NCBI GenBank assembly: GCA_035629775.1
Contig: DASPHG010000046.1
Coordinates: 1 to 64,000 of the forward strand
DNA length: 64,000 nucleotides
From: DASPHG01 sp035629775
GTDB taxonomy: Bacteria; Actinomycetota; Thermoleophilia; Solirubrobacterales; Thermoleophilaceae
Direction: 5' to 3'
Part shown: one piece after another, positions 1 to 6,763 of the stretch
Numbering within the stretch: the first letter of the stretch is position 1
Layout of the letters: each line of letters begins with the position of its first letter
Translations under genes and position numbers: made by a program
The notes under the pieces: model-generated
The model's input: only the letters and a program-made list of their open reading frames with translations
What the model was told of the DNA's origin: nothing
Databases searched by the model: none

Positions 1-1
1 C

Positions 2-1858
2 GCGAAGTGCCACCTCGAGCCGCGCAGCCAGGGGCGCGAGGCGATCGTCGTCACCGAGATGCCGTACCAGGTGACCAAGGGCGACGGACGCAACGACGGG
101 TCGGGCCTGATCAAGAAGGTTGCCGAGGTGGCGCTCGAGAAGCGCGTGCCCGAGATCTCGAACATCTACGACGAGTCGTCCGAGAAGGGCGGCGTGCGTG
201 TAGTCATTGAGCTCAAGCGCGACGCGAACCCGAAGGTCGTTCTCAACAAGCTCTACAAGCACACGCCGCTGCAGACGACGTTCGGCGTGAACATGGTCGC
301 GCTCGTCGACGGCGTGCCGCGCACGCTCGGCCTGCTGCCGCTGATCAAGAACTACGTCGATCACCAGCGCGAGGTGATCGTGCGCCGCACGAAGTACGAG
401 CTCCGCCGGGCGGAGGCGCGCGCGCACATCCTCGAGGGCCTCCTCATCGCGCTCGACAACCTGGATGCCGTGATCGAGCTGATCCGCGGGTCGCGCGATC
501 CCGACGCGGCGCGCGACGGCCTGATCGAGAAGTTCGAGCTCTCGCGCGAGCAGGCGCAGGCGATCCTCGACCTCCGCCTCCAGCGTCTCACCGCGATGGA
601 GGCCGACACGATCAAGCGCGAGCACGCCGACCTGGTCGAGCTGATCCAGGAGCTGCGCGAGATCCTCGGCGACGAGACCCGGGTGATGGGCCTGATCAAG
701 GATGAGCTGCTCGAGATCAAGGAGCGCTACGGCGACGAGCGGCGCACCGACATCACGCACGCCGAGGGCGACATCGACATCGAGGACCTGATCGCCGACC
801 AGCAGATGGTCATCTCGATCACGAAGTCGGGCTACATCAAGTCGCTGCCGCTGGCCACGTACCGGCAGCAGAAGCGCGGCGGCGTCGGCGTGCGCGGGAT
901 GGACATGAAGGAGGAGGACTACATCGAGCACCTCTTCGTGACCTCGACGCACGACTTCCTGCTGTTCTTCACGAACCGCGGCAAGGTCTACCGCGAGAAG
1001 GTCTACGACCTGCCGGAGGCCAGCCGCACTTCGAAGGGCCGCGCGCTCGGCAACGTCCTGCCGCTGCGCGAGGGCGAATTCGTCAGCGCCGTCCAGGCCA
1101 CGCGCGACTTCAGCGAGGGCAAGTACCTGGTCTTCGCCACGAAGAAGGGGATGATCAAGAAGACCGAGTTCAAGGCGTACAACACGCCGATCCGGGCGGA
1201 CGGGATCATCGCGATCAAGATCCGCGAGGGCGACGAGCTCGTCGAGGTCCGCCGCACCGAGGGCGAGAGCGACATCATCATGGTCTCGCGCAACGGCAAG
1301 GCCTCTCGCTTCAACACCGACAAGGTGCGCCCGATGGGGCGCGACACGTCGGGCGTGAAGGGGATGAACGTCGCCGAGAAGACCAACTACCTGCTCGCGA
1401 TGGACATCGCGCGGGACGACACGGACCTGCTCGTCGTCACCGAGAACGGGTTCGGCAAGCGCACCGCGATCTCCGAGTACCCGGTCAAGGGGCGCGGCAC
1501 GATGGGCGTGCAGACCGTGAAGCTGACCGACAGGAAGGGCGCGCTCGCCGCCGCGCTCATTGTCCGCGAGCACGACGAGCTCGTGTTCATCTCGCAGAAC
1601 GGCATGGTCCAGCGGACGGCGGTCAAGGGCATCTCGCGCTACGGCCGGGCGTCCCAGGGCGTGAAGGTGATGAACATCCGCGAGGACGACATCGTCAGCG
1701 CGGTGGCGCTGGTGATGGAGGGCGCCGCCGACACCGCCGCGACGGTCGAGGATGAGACGGCCGCTGCGGAGCTAGAGGCGCCAACGAGCGGCGAGCCCGT
1801 CACCGATGGCGCTCCTCCCACCGACGGCGCTGGGCCCGCGCCGGACGAGGCTGGGTAA
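2..1858 (+). CDS. gyrA: DNA gyrase subunit A, 3' part
   Basis: Last 618 residues of the A subunit of DNA gyrase, the type II topoisomerase that negatively supercoils DNA as a GyrA2GyrB2 tetramer. The gene enters from the left edge, so the winged-helix domain with the catalytic Tyr is not visible. What is seen starts in the tower region (VTEMPYQV), passes through the coiled coil (QRLTAMEAD) and ends with the beta-pinwheel DNA-wrapping domain. The GyrA box is at 869-889 as QKRGGVG. Val stands where Lys or Arg is usual, but the box still argues for gyrase over ParC. The end is an acidic Ala/Thr/Pro-rich tail of about 45 residues. The reading frame is open from base 2. Identity is firm from length, motifs and GyrA box. 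Confidence 0.97.
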   Translation, partial: AKCHLEPRSQGREAIVVTEMPYQVTKGDGRNDGSGLIKKVAEVALEKRVPEISNIYDESSEKGGVRVVIELKRDANPKVVLNKLYKHTPLQTTFGVNMVALVDGVPRTLGLLPLIKNYVDHQREVIVRRTKYELRRAEARAHILEGLLIALDNLDAVIELIRGSRDPDAARDGLIEKFELSREQAQAILDLRLQRLTAMEADTIKREHADLVELIQELREILGDETRVMGLIKDELLEIKERYGDERRTDITHAEGDIDIEDLIADQQMVISITKSGYIKSLPLATYRQQKRGGVGVRGMDMKEEDYIEHLFVTSTHDFLLFFTNRGKVYREKVYDLPEASRTSKGRALGNVLPLREGEFVSAVQATRDFSEGKYLVFATKKGMIKKTEFKAYNTPIRADGIIAIKIREGDELVEVRRTEGESDIIMVSRNGKASRFNTDKVRPMGRDTSGVKGMNVAEKTNYLLAMDIARDDTDLLVVTENGFGKRTAISEYPVKGRGTMGVQTVKLTDRKGALAAALIVREHDELVFISQNGMVQRTAVKGISRYGRASQGVKVMNIREDDIVSAVALVMEGAADTAATVEDETAAAELEAPTSGEPVTDGAPPTDGAGPAPDEAG

Positions 1859-1899
1859 GAGAGCCGGTCGGCTCGCCGCCTCCGGGCTGCGCGGTTTAG

Positions 1900-1916
1900 A
1901 CCACCGTCTCGGTGGT
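1900..1916 (+). terminator. possible gyrA terminator hairpin
   Basis: A perfect 7-bp stem (ACCACCG / CGGTGGT) with a 3-nt loop lies 42 nt after the gyrA stop. No T-run follows, so this is a weak call: it could stop transcription or simply stabilise the mRNA end. Confidence 0.3.
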
Positions 1917-1961
1917 GAAGTCCGCGCGGCGCGCCTCACGGAGCGCCGCGTGGCTCCGTTC

Positions 1962-1967
1962 TAGGTT
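1962..1967 (+). promoter_or_regulatory. -10-like TAGGTT, leaderless arrangement
   Basis: TAGGTT fits TANNNT and ends 6 nt before the ATG at 1974. This is the spacing expected if transcription starts at the start codon. No clear -35 is seen. Confidence 0.4.
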
Positions 1968-1973
1968 CTGCGG

Positions 1974-2909
1974 ATGGGTTCCGGACTGCTCGATCACGAG
2001 CCGCGCTGGCTCGGGCCGCTGGCCCTGGGGACGATCTACGTCGTCTGGGGATCGACGTACCTAGCCATCCGGGTCATGGTCGAGGACATCCCGCCGCTGC
2101 TCGGCGCGGGCGCGCGGTTCGTCGTCGCGGGCGGGCTCCTCTACGCGTGGGTGGCGGTCCGGCGCCCGCCGTCGGCGCGCCGGCTCACGCGCCGCCAGCT
2201 CGCGGGCGCGGCGGTGGTCGGCGTGCTGCTCATGGTCGGCGGGAATGGCCTCGTGACCGTCGCGGAGCAGGAGGTGCCCTCCGGCCTCGCGGCGCTGCTG
2301 ATCGCCTCCGAGCCGCTCTGGGTGATCCTCCTCCGCGCCGGCTTCGGCCGGGAGCGGGTGCCGGGCACCACGCTGCTCAGCATCGCGGTCGGGTTCGTGG
2401 GCGTGGCACTCCTGGTGCTGCCGGCTGAGCGGCCCGAGGACGCCCCGCTCAGCTGGTCGATGCTCGTCGTGCTCGCCGCGCTCTTGTGGGCGCTCGGCTC
2501 GTTCGTCGCGAGCCGGCTCGAGCGGCCGCCCGACCTCCTCGCGACGACCGCATGGCAGATGCTGATCGGCGGGGGCGTGATGATCGCGCTCGGGCTGGCG
2601 CTCGGCGAGGCGGCCGACCTGCGGCTTAGCGACGTCTCCGCCGACGCCTGGGCGGCGCTCATCTTCCTCATCTTCGTGGGCTCGATCGCCGCCTTCACGG
2701 CCTACAACTGGCTGCTGCAGCACGTGGCCATCTCCACCGTCTCGACCTACGCGTTCGTGAATCCCGTGATCGCGGTCTTCCTGGGCTGGCTGATCCTGTC
2801 CGAGGAGATCACGGGGTTCGTCGTGCTCGGCACGGCCGTGATCGTCGCCGCGGTCGCCTTCGTCGTCCTCAGCCCGGCTGAGCGCGCGCCGGTTGCGCCA
2901 GAGCGGTAG
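1974..2909 (+). CDS. EamA/DMT-family transporter, YedA-like
   Basis: A 311-residue inner-membrane protein with about ten hydrophobic segments arranged as two EamA repeats, the usual length and layout of the drug/metabolite transporter superfamily. The N-terminus (IYVVWGSTYLAIR, then PPLLGAGARF) is close to the E. coli YedA type, annotated as exporters of amino acids or other small metabolites. The substrate cannot be read from sequence. The ATG at 1974 is preferred because it precedes the first membrane segment directly and has a TANNNT element 6 nt upstream. It appears monocistronic, between gyrA and the RNA candidate downstream. Confidence 0.88.
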   Translation: MGSGLLDHEPRWLGPLALGTIYVVWGSTYLAIRVMVEDIPPLLGAGARFVVAGGLLYAWVAVRRPPSARRLTRRQLAGAAVVGVLLMVGGNGLVTVAEQEVPSGLAALLIASEPLWVILLRAGFGRERVPGTTLLSIAVGFVGVALLVLPAERPEDAPLSWSMLVVLAALLWALGSFVASRLERPPDLLATTAWQMLIGGGVMIALGLALGEAADLRLSDVSADAWAALIFLIFVGSIAAFTAYNWLLQHVAISTVSTYAFVNPVIAVFLGWLILSEEITGFVVLGTAVIVAAVAFVVLSPAERAPVAPER

Positions 2910-2940
2910 TCGGCCATCCCGCATGTCCGCTACATTCGGC

Positions 2941-3175
2941 GGACCAGGGAAAGGAGGTGGTCCTAGCTTGAGTGACAGTCTTTTCGGGACCCTGGAGGTG
3001 ACCGGCCGCTAGCCGGTTCGCTGGACCCCGTTAGCGGAGTCCAAACCGGGACACCGTCGGAGAAGGAGGCCGGGCTTCGTCCCTCCGGCCGCGGCGTGCG
3101 CGTCGCAGCGACCGACTCCGATTGCAAATCCAGCAGAACGTGCGAAGGGCGTCCGTGAGGGCGCCCTTCGTCGTT
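2941..3175 (+). ncRNA. structured RNA candidate, raiA-motif-like
   Basis: This protein-free stretch of about 235 nt looks like an RNA gene. It opens with GAAAGGAGGTGGTCC-type sequence (2948-2963), nearly a full complement of the 16S rRNA 3' end. A second GGAGGTGACCGG block follows at 2994-3005. A 6-bp hairpin (3001-3017, ACCGGC/GCCGGT) has loop bases CGCTA that pair with TAGCG at 3032-3036, so a pseudoknot is possible. It ends in a strong 9-bp hairpin. From memory, the paired GGAGGTG blocks and the GACCGGCCGCTAG / CCCGTTAGCGG layout match actinobacterial raiA-motif RNAs. I could not run a covariance search. A 14-codon frame (TTG 2968 to TAG 3012) follows the strong Shine-Dalgarno and could be a leader peptide or chance. 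No raiA or comFC gene is adjacent. Confidence 0.5.
3143..3170 (+). terminator. strong 9-bp hairpin, probably bidirectional
   Basis: CGAAGGGCG (3143-3151) pairs perfectly with CGCCCTTCG (3162-3170) around a 10-nt loop. It closes the RNA candidate on the plus strand. It also lies just past the stop of the leftward gene ending at 3181, so it may serve both. Confidence 0.6.
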
Positions 3176-3180
3176 CAGTC

Positions 3181-3636
3181 CTAGTTGTTGTCGTTGCCGT
3201 CCTGCTGCTCGAGCTCTTGGACGCGGTCCTCGAGGCCGTCGATGCGCGTCTCGAGGTCGTCGGTCCCGCCGTCGTCCTGGTCGCTCAGCTCCTGGACGCG
3301 CTTGTCGAGGTCCTGGAGGTCGCGTTCGACCCGCTGAAGCTGATTCGCGTCGGCCTTCGTGTCGACGTCGTCCTCGAGCGCGTCGAGGCGGTCCGTCAGC
3401 TGCTCGCGCATCACCTCGACATCGGCGCGGAGCGTGCTCACCGCCTGGTCGTCCTCTCGGTTCTCGTCCTTCGTGCTCTCGATCTCGGAGATGGCGTAGC
3501 CCGCACCGCCGGCGGCAGCGATCGCGATCACGGTGAGGATCGCGAGCCACCAGGTGGTGCGCCGGTCGCGCGCCGGTGGCTCGGTCTTCTCCTCTTCGCG
3601 CCGCGGAGCGACGGGTGGCACCGGAGGTCCTGCCAA
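3181..3636 (-). CDS. membrane-anchored coiled-coil protein, unknown function
   Basis: A 151-residue protein with a Pro/Glu/Arg-rich cytoplasmic stretch of about 28 residues, one membrane helix (about residues 29-48, WWLAILTVIAIAAAGGAGYA) and an acidic coiled coil that fills the rest (heptads such as LEDDVDTKAD and LDKRVQELSD). The end is Asp/Asn-rich. Topology suggests the coiled coil lies outside. The start is TTG, one base after the HNH stop, so the two are probably translationally coupled in the leftward operon. No family recognised. Coiled coils of this kind can be dimerisation or scaffold modules, but nothing here shows a partner. Confidence 0.7.
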   Translation of the reverse strand: MAGPPVPPVAPRREEEKTEPPARDRRTTWWLAILTVIAIAAAGGAGYAISEIESTKDENREDDQAVSTLRADVEVMREQLTDRLDALEDDVDTKADANQLQRVERDLQDLDKRVQELSDQDDGGTDDLETRIDGLEDRVQELEQQDGNDNN

Positions 3637-3637
3637 C

Positions 3638-4165
3638 TCAGGCCGCCTGCGGTAGGTATTGCTCCCAGGCCGCTGGTATCCGCGGTTCCGCCACGTGCAC
3701 GAAGATAGTCGCTGCGGGAACGCGCGGGGCTCGGCGCGGGTGCATGTTCGCCTGCCTGGGCAGGCGGTCGCCCTTCCGGCGGTTGCACGGCGCGCAGCAG
3801 GTGACGATGTTGTCCCAGGTGGAGAGGCCTCCCTTCGAGCGCGGAATCACGTGGTCCACCGTGAGCGAGTTCCGCTCCGCGCCGCAGTACTGGCAGGCCC
3901 AGCGGTCGCGCGCGAACACGGCGCGGCGGGTGATCTTCCGCCGGTGGGCGTCGCGCGGCACGCGGATGTAGGTGACGAGGCGGATTACGAGCGGTCGCGG
4001 GAACGTGAGGTTCTCGGAGTGAAGGGCCCACTCGCCCTGCTCGAGGATCTCCGCGCGAGCCTTCAGGACGAGCACGGTCGCGCGGCGGACGGTGCACACG
4101 TTGATGGCCTCGTACGAGGCGTTCAGAACGAGCACGCGGCCGTTGATCCCACGCTGGCCTACCAC
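3638..4165 (-). CDS. HNH endonuclease family protein
   Basis: A 175-residue protein with an HNH fold in its second half. A CQYC pair and a CAPC pair should bind structural zinc and bracket VDHVIPRSKGG, which supplies the catalytic His and metal-binding Asp/His. The N-terminus (GRVLVLNASYEAINV) is typical of a stand-alone HNH family widespread in actinobacteria and cyanobacteria. Those proteins are not linked to restriction or mobile DNA, and no methylase, intron or phage gene is near here. The likely role is a metal-dependent DNA nick or cut in repair, but the substrate is unknown. The start is taken as GTG at 4165; in-frame alternatives closer to GRVLVLN are possible. Confidence 0.85.
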   Translation of the reverse strand: MVGQRGINGRVLVLNASYEAINVCTVRRATVLVLKARAEILEQGEWALHSENLTFPRPLVIRLVTYIRVPRDAHRRKITRRAVFARDRWACQYCGAERNSLTVDHVIPRSKGGLSTWDNIVTCCAPCNRRKGDRLPRQANMHPRRAPRVPAATIFVHVAEPRIPAAWEQYLPQAA

Positions 4166-4201
4166 GTGCTCACAGAATAGCCGCGGGTTGTGCGGCCGAC
4201 G

Positions 4202-5029
4202 TCAGGCCGACGCGTACGAACCGAGCACACGGAGCTCCTCGACCCGGGCGCTCAGCGCATCGAGCGCCTCGGCCACGCGCGGCTCCTGCGCGCCCCCCTC
4301 CAGGTCGGCGAAGAACATGTAGTGGCCGAGCCCGACCCGCCGCGGGCGCGATTCGATCCGGGTGAGGTTGATCTCCCGGTCCGACAGCTCGCGGAGAACG
4401 TTCACGAGGGCGCCGGGAGACTCGTCGTTGAACCCCCAGAACACGACCGATGTCTTGTCGCGCCGCTCCGGCTCGGCGTCATCCGCGCGCGCGAGCCACA
4501 CGAAGCGCGTCTCGTTGTCGTTCGAGTCCTCCACGTCTGTGCGAAGGACGACGCACCCGTAGATCTCGGCCGCGAGCCGCGAGGAGAGCGCAGCCCACGG
4601 CTCCGGCGACTCGGACACCACGCGCGCGGCCTCCGCAGTCGAGACGCTCGTGACCCGCTCGGCCGCCGCCAGCGGTCCGCGCAGGAACTCCGCACACTGA
4701 GACATGGCCTGTGGATGCGAGATCACTCGCGCGACCTCGTCCTCCGCGAGCTTCGTCCGGGCGAGCAGGCAATGGTGGATCGGGTGGATGTGCTCGGCGA
4801 CGATCCGGACGTCCGAGGCCTCGGTGGCGAGCGCGTCCAGAGTGGCCGCGACCCCGCCCTCGAGCGAGTTCTCGATCGGCACGAACGCGCGCTTGACGGC
4901 GCCCTCGTGCACGGCCATGACCGTCTCGTAGACCGTCGGGTACGGGACCGGCTCGACACCGCCCGGCGCGGATGCGCGCAGGGCCTCCTCGGTGAACGTG
5001 CCCGCCGGGCCCAGGTAGGCGACGCGCAC
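4202..5029 (-). CDS. pheA: prephenate dehydratase
   Basis: A 275-residue monofunctional enzyme that turns prephenate into phenylpyruvate, the committed step to phenylalanine. The N-terminus YLGPAGTF is the family signature. NSLEGGV and HPQAMSQC line the active site, and NETRF carries the catalytic Thr-Arg. The C-terminal ACT domain, including INLTRIESRP, is the Phe-binding allosteric site, so feedback inhibition is expected. The length is normal for the stand-alone form without chorismate mutase. It starts with GTG, one base after the stop of the DUF4446 gene, in the same leftward unit as the HNH gene. Identity is firm. Confidence 0.96.
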   Translation of the reverse strand: MRVAYLGPAGTFTEEALRASAPGGVEPVPYPTVYETVMAVHEGAVKRAFVPIENSLEGGVAATLDALATEASDVRIVAEHIHPIHHCLLARTKLAEDEVARVISHPQAMSQCAEFLRGPLAAAERVTSVSTAEAARVVSESPEPWAALSSRLAAEIYGCVVLRTDVEDSNDNETRFVWLARADDAEPERRDKTSVVFWGFNDESPGALVNVLRELSDREINLTRIESRPRRVGLGHYMFFADLEGGAQEPRVAEALDALSARVEELRVLGSYASA

Positions 5030-5030
5030 G

Positions 5031-5546
5031 TTAGGCGGCCGTCGGGGCGCGGCCGGCCAGCGCGGTGTCGACGGCCTCCTGCTCCTCGGGTGAGAGCTCG
5101 AGCGACGGCACGCCCTCGTGCAGCTCCTTCACGTAGACGCGCGCCTGGTCGCGGTGGAGGATTGACGAGATCACGACGCCCGACCTCCGCGCGTCGAGCA
5201 GCGCCACCGAGCTGGACTGGTGGCCGGACATCTCGCCGTAGGCGTCGTAGCGGATCAGGGAGCTGTAGGCGACGCACCCGTCGATTCGCTCGGCCGCCTT
5301 GCCCAAGCGCTCGTCGACCTGCGCGAGTGCACCCTCGACCCAGTCGCGCAGGTCGGTGAAGCCGTCGCCCACCTGCCGCGCATAGGCCACCACGTCCTGG
5401 TTGCCGTGCGGCCCGAGGACGGCGGTCTGCGTGGCGCGCAGCCGCCGCAGGCGGACCGCGAGGACGACCGCGAGGAGCAGGGCCACCACCGCCACGACCG
5501 CCGCGGCGAGGGCCACGATTCCCGTCGTCGAGGTGAGCTCGTCCAC
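5031..5546 (-). CDS. DUF4446 family membrane protein
   Basis: A 171-residue protein with one N-terminal membrane helix (about residues 8-33) and a cytoplasmic domain. LIRYDAYGEMSGHQS, SSVALLDARRSGVVISSI and YVKELHEG followed by LSPEEQEAV match the DUF4446 pattern. The family is common in actinobacteria and firmicutes, with no proven function. It starts at GTG and is spaced one base from pheA and 12 bases from the larger membrane protein upstream, so co-transcription is very likely. Nothing in the sequence links it to phenylalanine synthesis beyond position. Confidence 0.85.
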   Translation of the reverse strand: MDELTSTTGIVALAAAVVAVVALLLAVVLAVRLRRLRATQTAVLGPHGNQDVVAYARQVGDGFTDLRDWVEGALAQVDERLGKAAERIDGCVAYSSLIRYDAYGEMSGHQSSSVALLDARRSGVVISSILHRDQARVYVKELHEGVPSLELSPEEQEAVDTALAGRAPTAA

Positions 5547-5558
5547 CGCGCGCCGAGA

Positions 5559-6680
5559 CTAGCTGGAGAAGATCGCGGTGAAGGTGGCCTCGTTGTTGTC
5601 CGTCTTCTCCTCGCCCGGCACGGGCTCGATCGTGACGGTCACATCAACGGGCGTCCCGACCGTGGGGGTCTCCGCGAGCGGGACGTTCACCACCTTGCTC
5701 TCGCCCGGGTTGATCGCGTCGAGCGTCTCCTCCAGCTCGATCGGGTCGTCGCCCGAGATCTCGACGACCACCACGACGTTCTCCTCGGGGTGCTCACCCT
5801 GGTTCGCGATCTCGATGTCGAAGGAGACGCCCTCGGCAGCGGCGACCTGCGCGGCGCTGCCCTCGACGAGCGCCGTACCGGCGGGCAGGACAGTGACGCT
5901 CCCGAGCCCGGTGCCGTGCAGGCCGGGCTCCGCGGCCTCCTGGCCCGGGGTGCCGATCCCGGAGAGCCGCTCGGAGATCGTCTGCGGCCGCAGCCAGTTG
6001 ATGTCGGGCAGGAACGTGATCGTCTCCGGGTCGGTCAGCGTGTCCGGCACCGGGACGTCCTCGTCGAGGTCCTCCTCCTCGAGCTGGCCGAGGAGCTGCG
6101 GTAGGAAGCGCTGCGAGTAGATGACGTCGCTGGTCAGGAAGAACTGCATCTGCGCGGCGATGGCCTCGTCCGGAGATGGGGCGTCGTCGGCAGCCGCGGT
6201 GTCCTCCTCCGCACCCGCGGCGGCCGCTTCGCGCGCGATCCCGTCGAGCCCGTCGCGGCGGAACTCGAGCGTCTGAACGAGGTCCTCGTGCGCGCCCTCC
6301 AGCTCACCGGGGACGTCGGTGTCGTTCGCGCGCTCGACGAGCTGCTCCGCCTGCACCTTCGCCCCGTTCACGTTGCTCGTGAAGTCGACCTCGCTGTTGC
6401 CGGGATTACCGAGCAGGTCGAACAGCGCCGTGCTCTGCTGCTCGGACTCCGCGACGAGCTCGGAAGCGTCCTGCACGTAGTCCTTGAACCCCTGCTCCTT
6501 CTGCGACGCCTGGCAGCCGCGGATTCCGACGAATAGGAGCAGCAGCACGAGCAGACCACCGCCGATGGCGATCACCCGCCGGACGAGCAAGGTCTGCGCA
6601 TCCGTAGAGGGCCCTCGTGGCGGCGGGCGGCGCGGCCTGGGCGTCCGCGGTGGGTCGTCGCGTTCGTCGAGGAAGGACAA
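5559..6680 (-). CDS. membrane-anchored protein with CARDB-like C-terminal domain
   Basis: A 373-residue protein with a Pro/Arg-rich cytoplasmic tail of about 35 residues, a single membrane helix (RVIAIGGGLLVLLLLFVGI) and a large acidic outer part. The middle is helical and Ala/Glu-rich. The last 110 residues look like an Ig-like CARDB adhesion domain: alternating beta strands with VSFDIEIANQGEHPEENVVV and a VDVTVTIEPVPGEEKTDNNE ending. A surface anchor or binding role is inferred. Translation starts at TTG. The gene is the first of the leftward unit and diverges from the kinase at 6764 across an 83-bp gap that must carry both promoters. Confidence 0.7.
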   Translation of the reverse strand: MSFLDERDDPPRTPRPRRPPPRGPSTDAQTLLVRRVIAIGGGLLVLLLLFVGIRGCQASQKEQGFKDYVQDASELVAESEQQSTALFDLLGNPGNSEVDFTSNVNGAKVQAEQLVERANDTDVPGELEGAHEDLVQTLEFRRDGLDGIAREAAAAGAEEDTAAADDAPSPDEAIAAQMQFFLTSDVIYSQRFLPQLLGQLEEEDLDEDVPVPDTLTDPETITFLPDINWLRPQTISERLSGIGTPGQEAAEPGLHGTGLGSVTVLPAGTALVEGSAAQVAAAEGVSFDIEIANQGEHPEENVVVVVEISGDDPIELEETLDAINPGESKVVNVPLAETPTVGTPVDVTVTIEPVPGEEKTDNNEATFTAIFSS

Positions 6681-6763
6681 GCACGCGCAAGTATGCCGTT
6701 TCTGGCGGACTGCCTGGCATCCTGGGCAGGGGGGACCGCACCCGCCGCGAACCCAAACCTGCC

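Noticed and set aside
2941..3175. tmRNA, RNase P RNA, 6S RNA or SRP RNA
   Set aside because: No tag reading frame ending in Ala-Ala, no RNase P core motifs, no long 6S-type rod and no SRP GGAAG loop structure could be found.
3638..4165. HNH protein as a sign of a mobile intron, restriction system or CRISPR effector
   Set aside because: Small stand-alone actinobacterial family, no methylase, intron, guide array or phage genes near, and embedded in a housekeeping operon.
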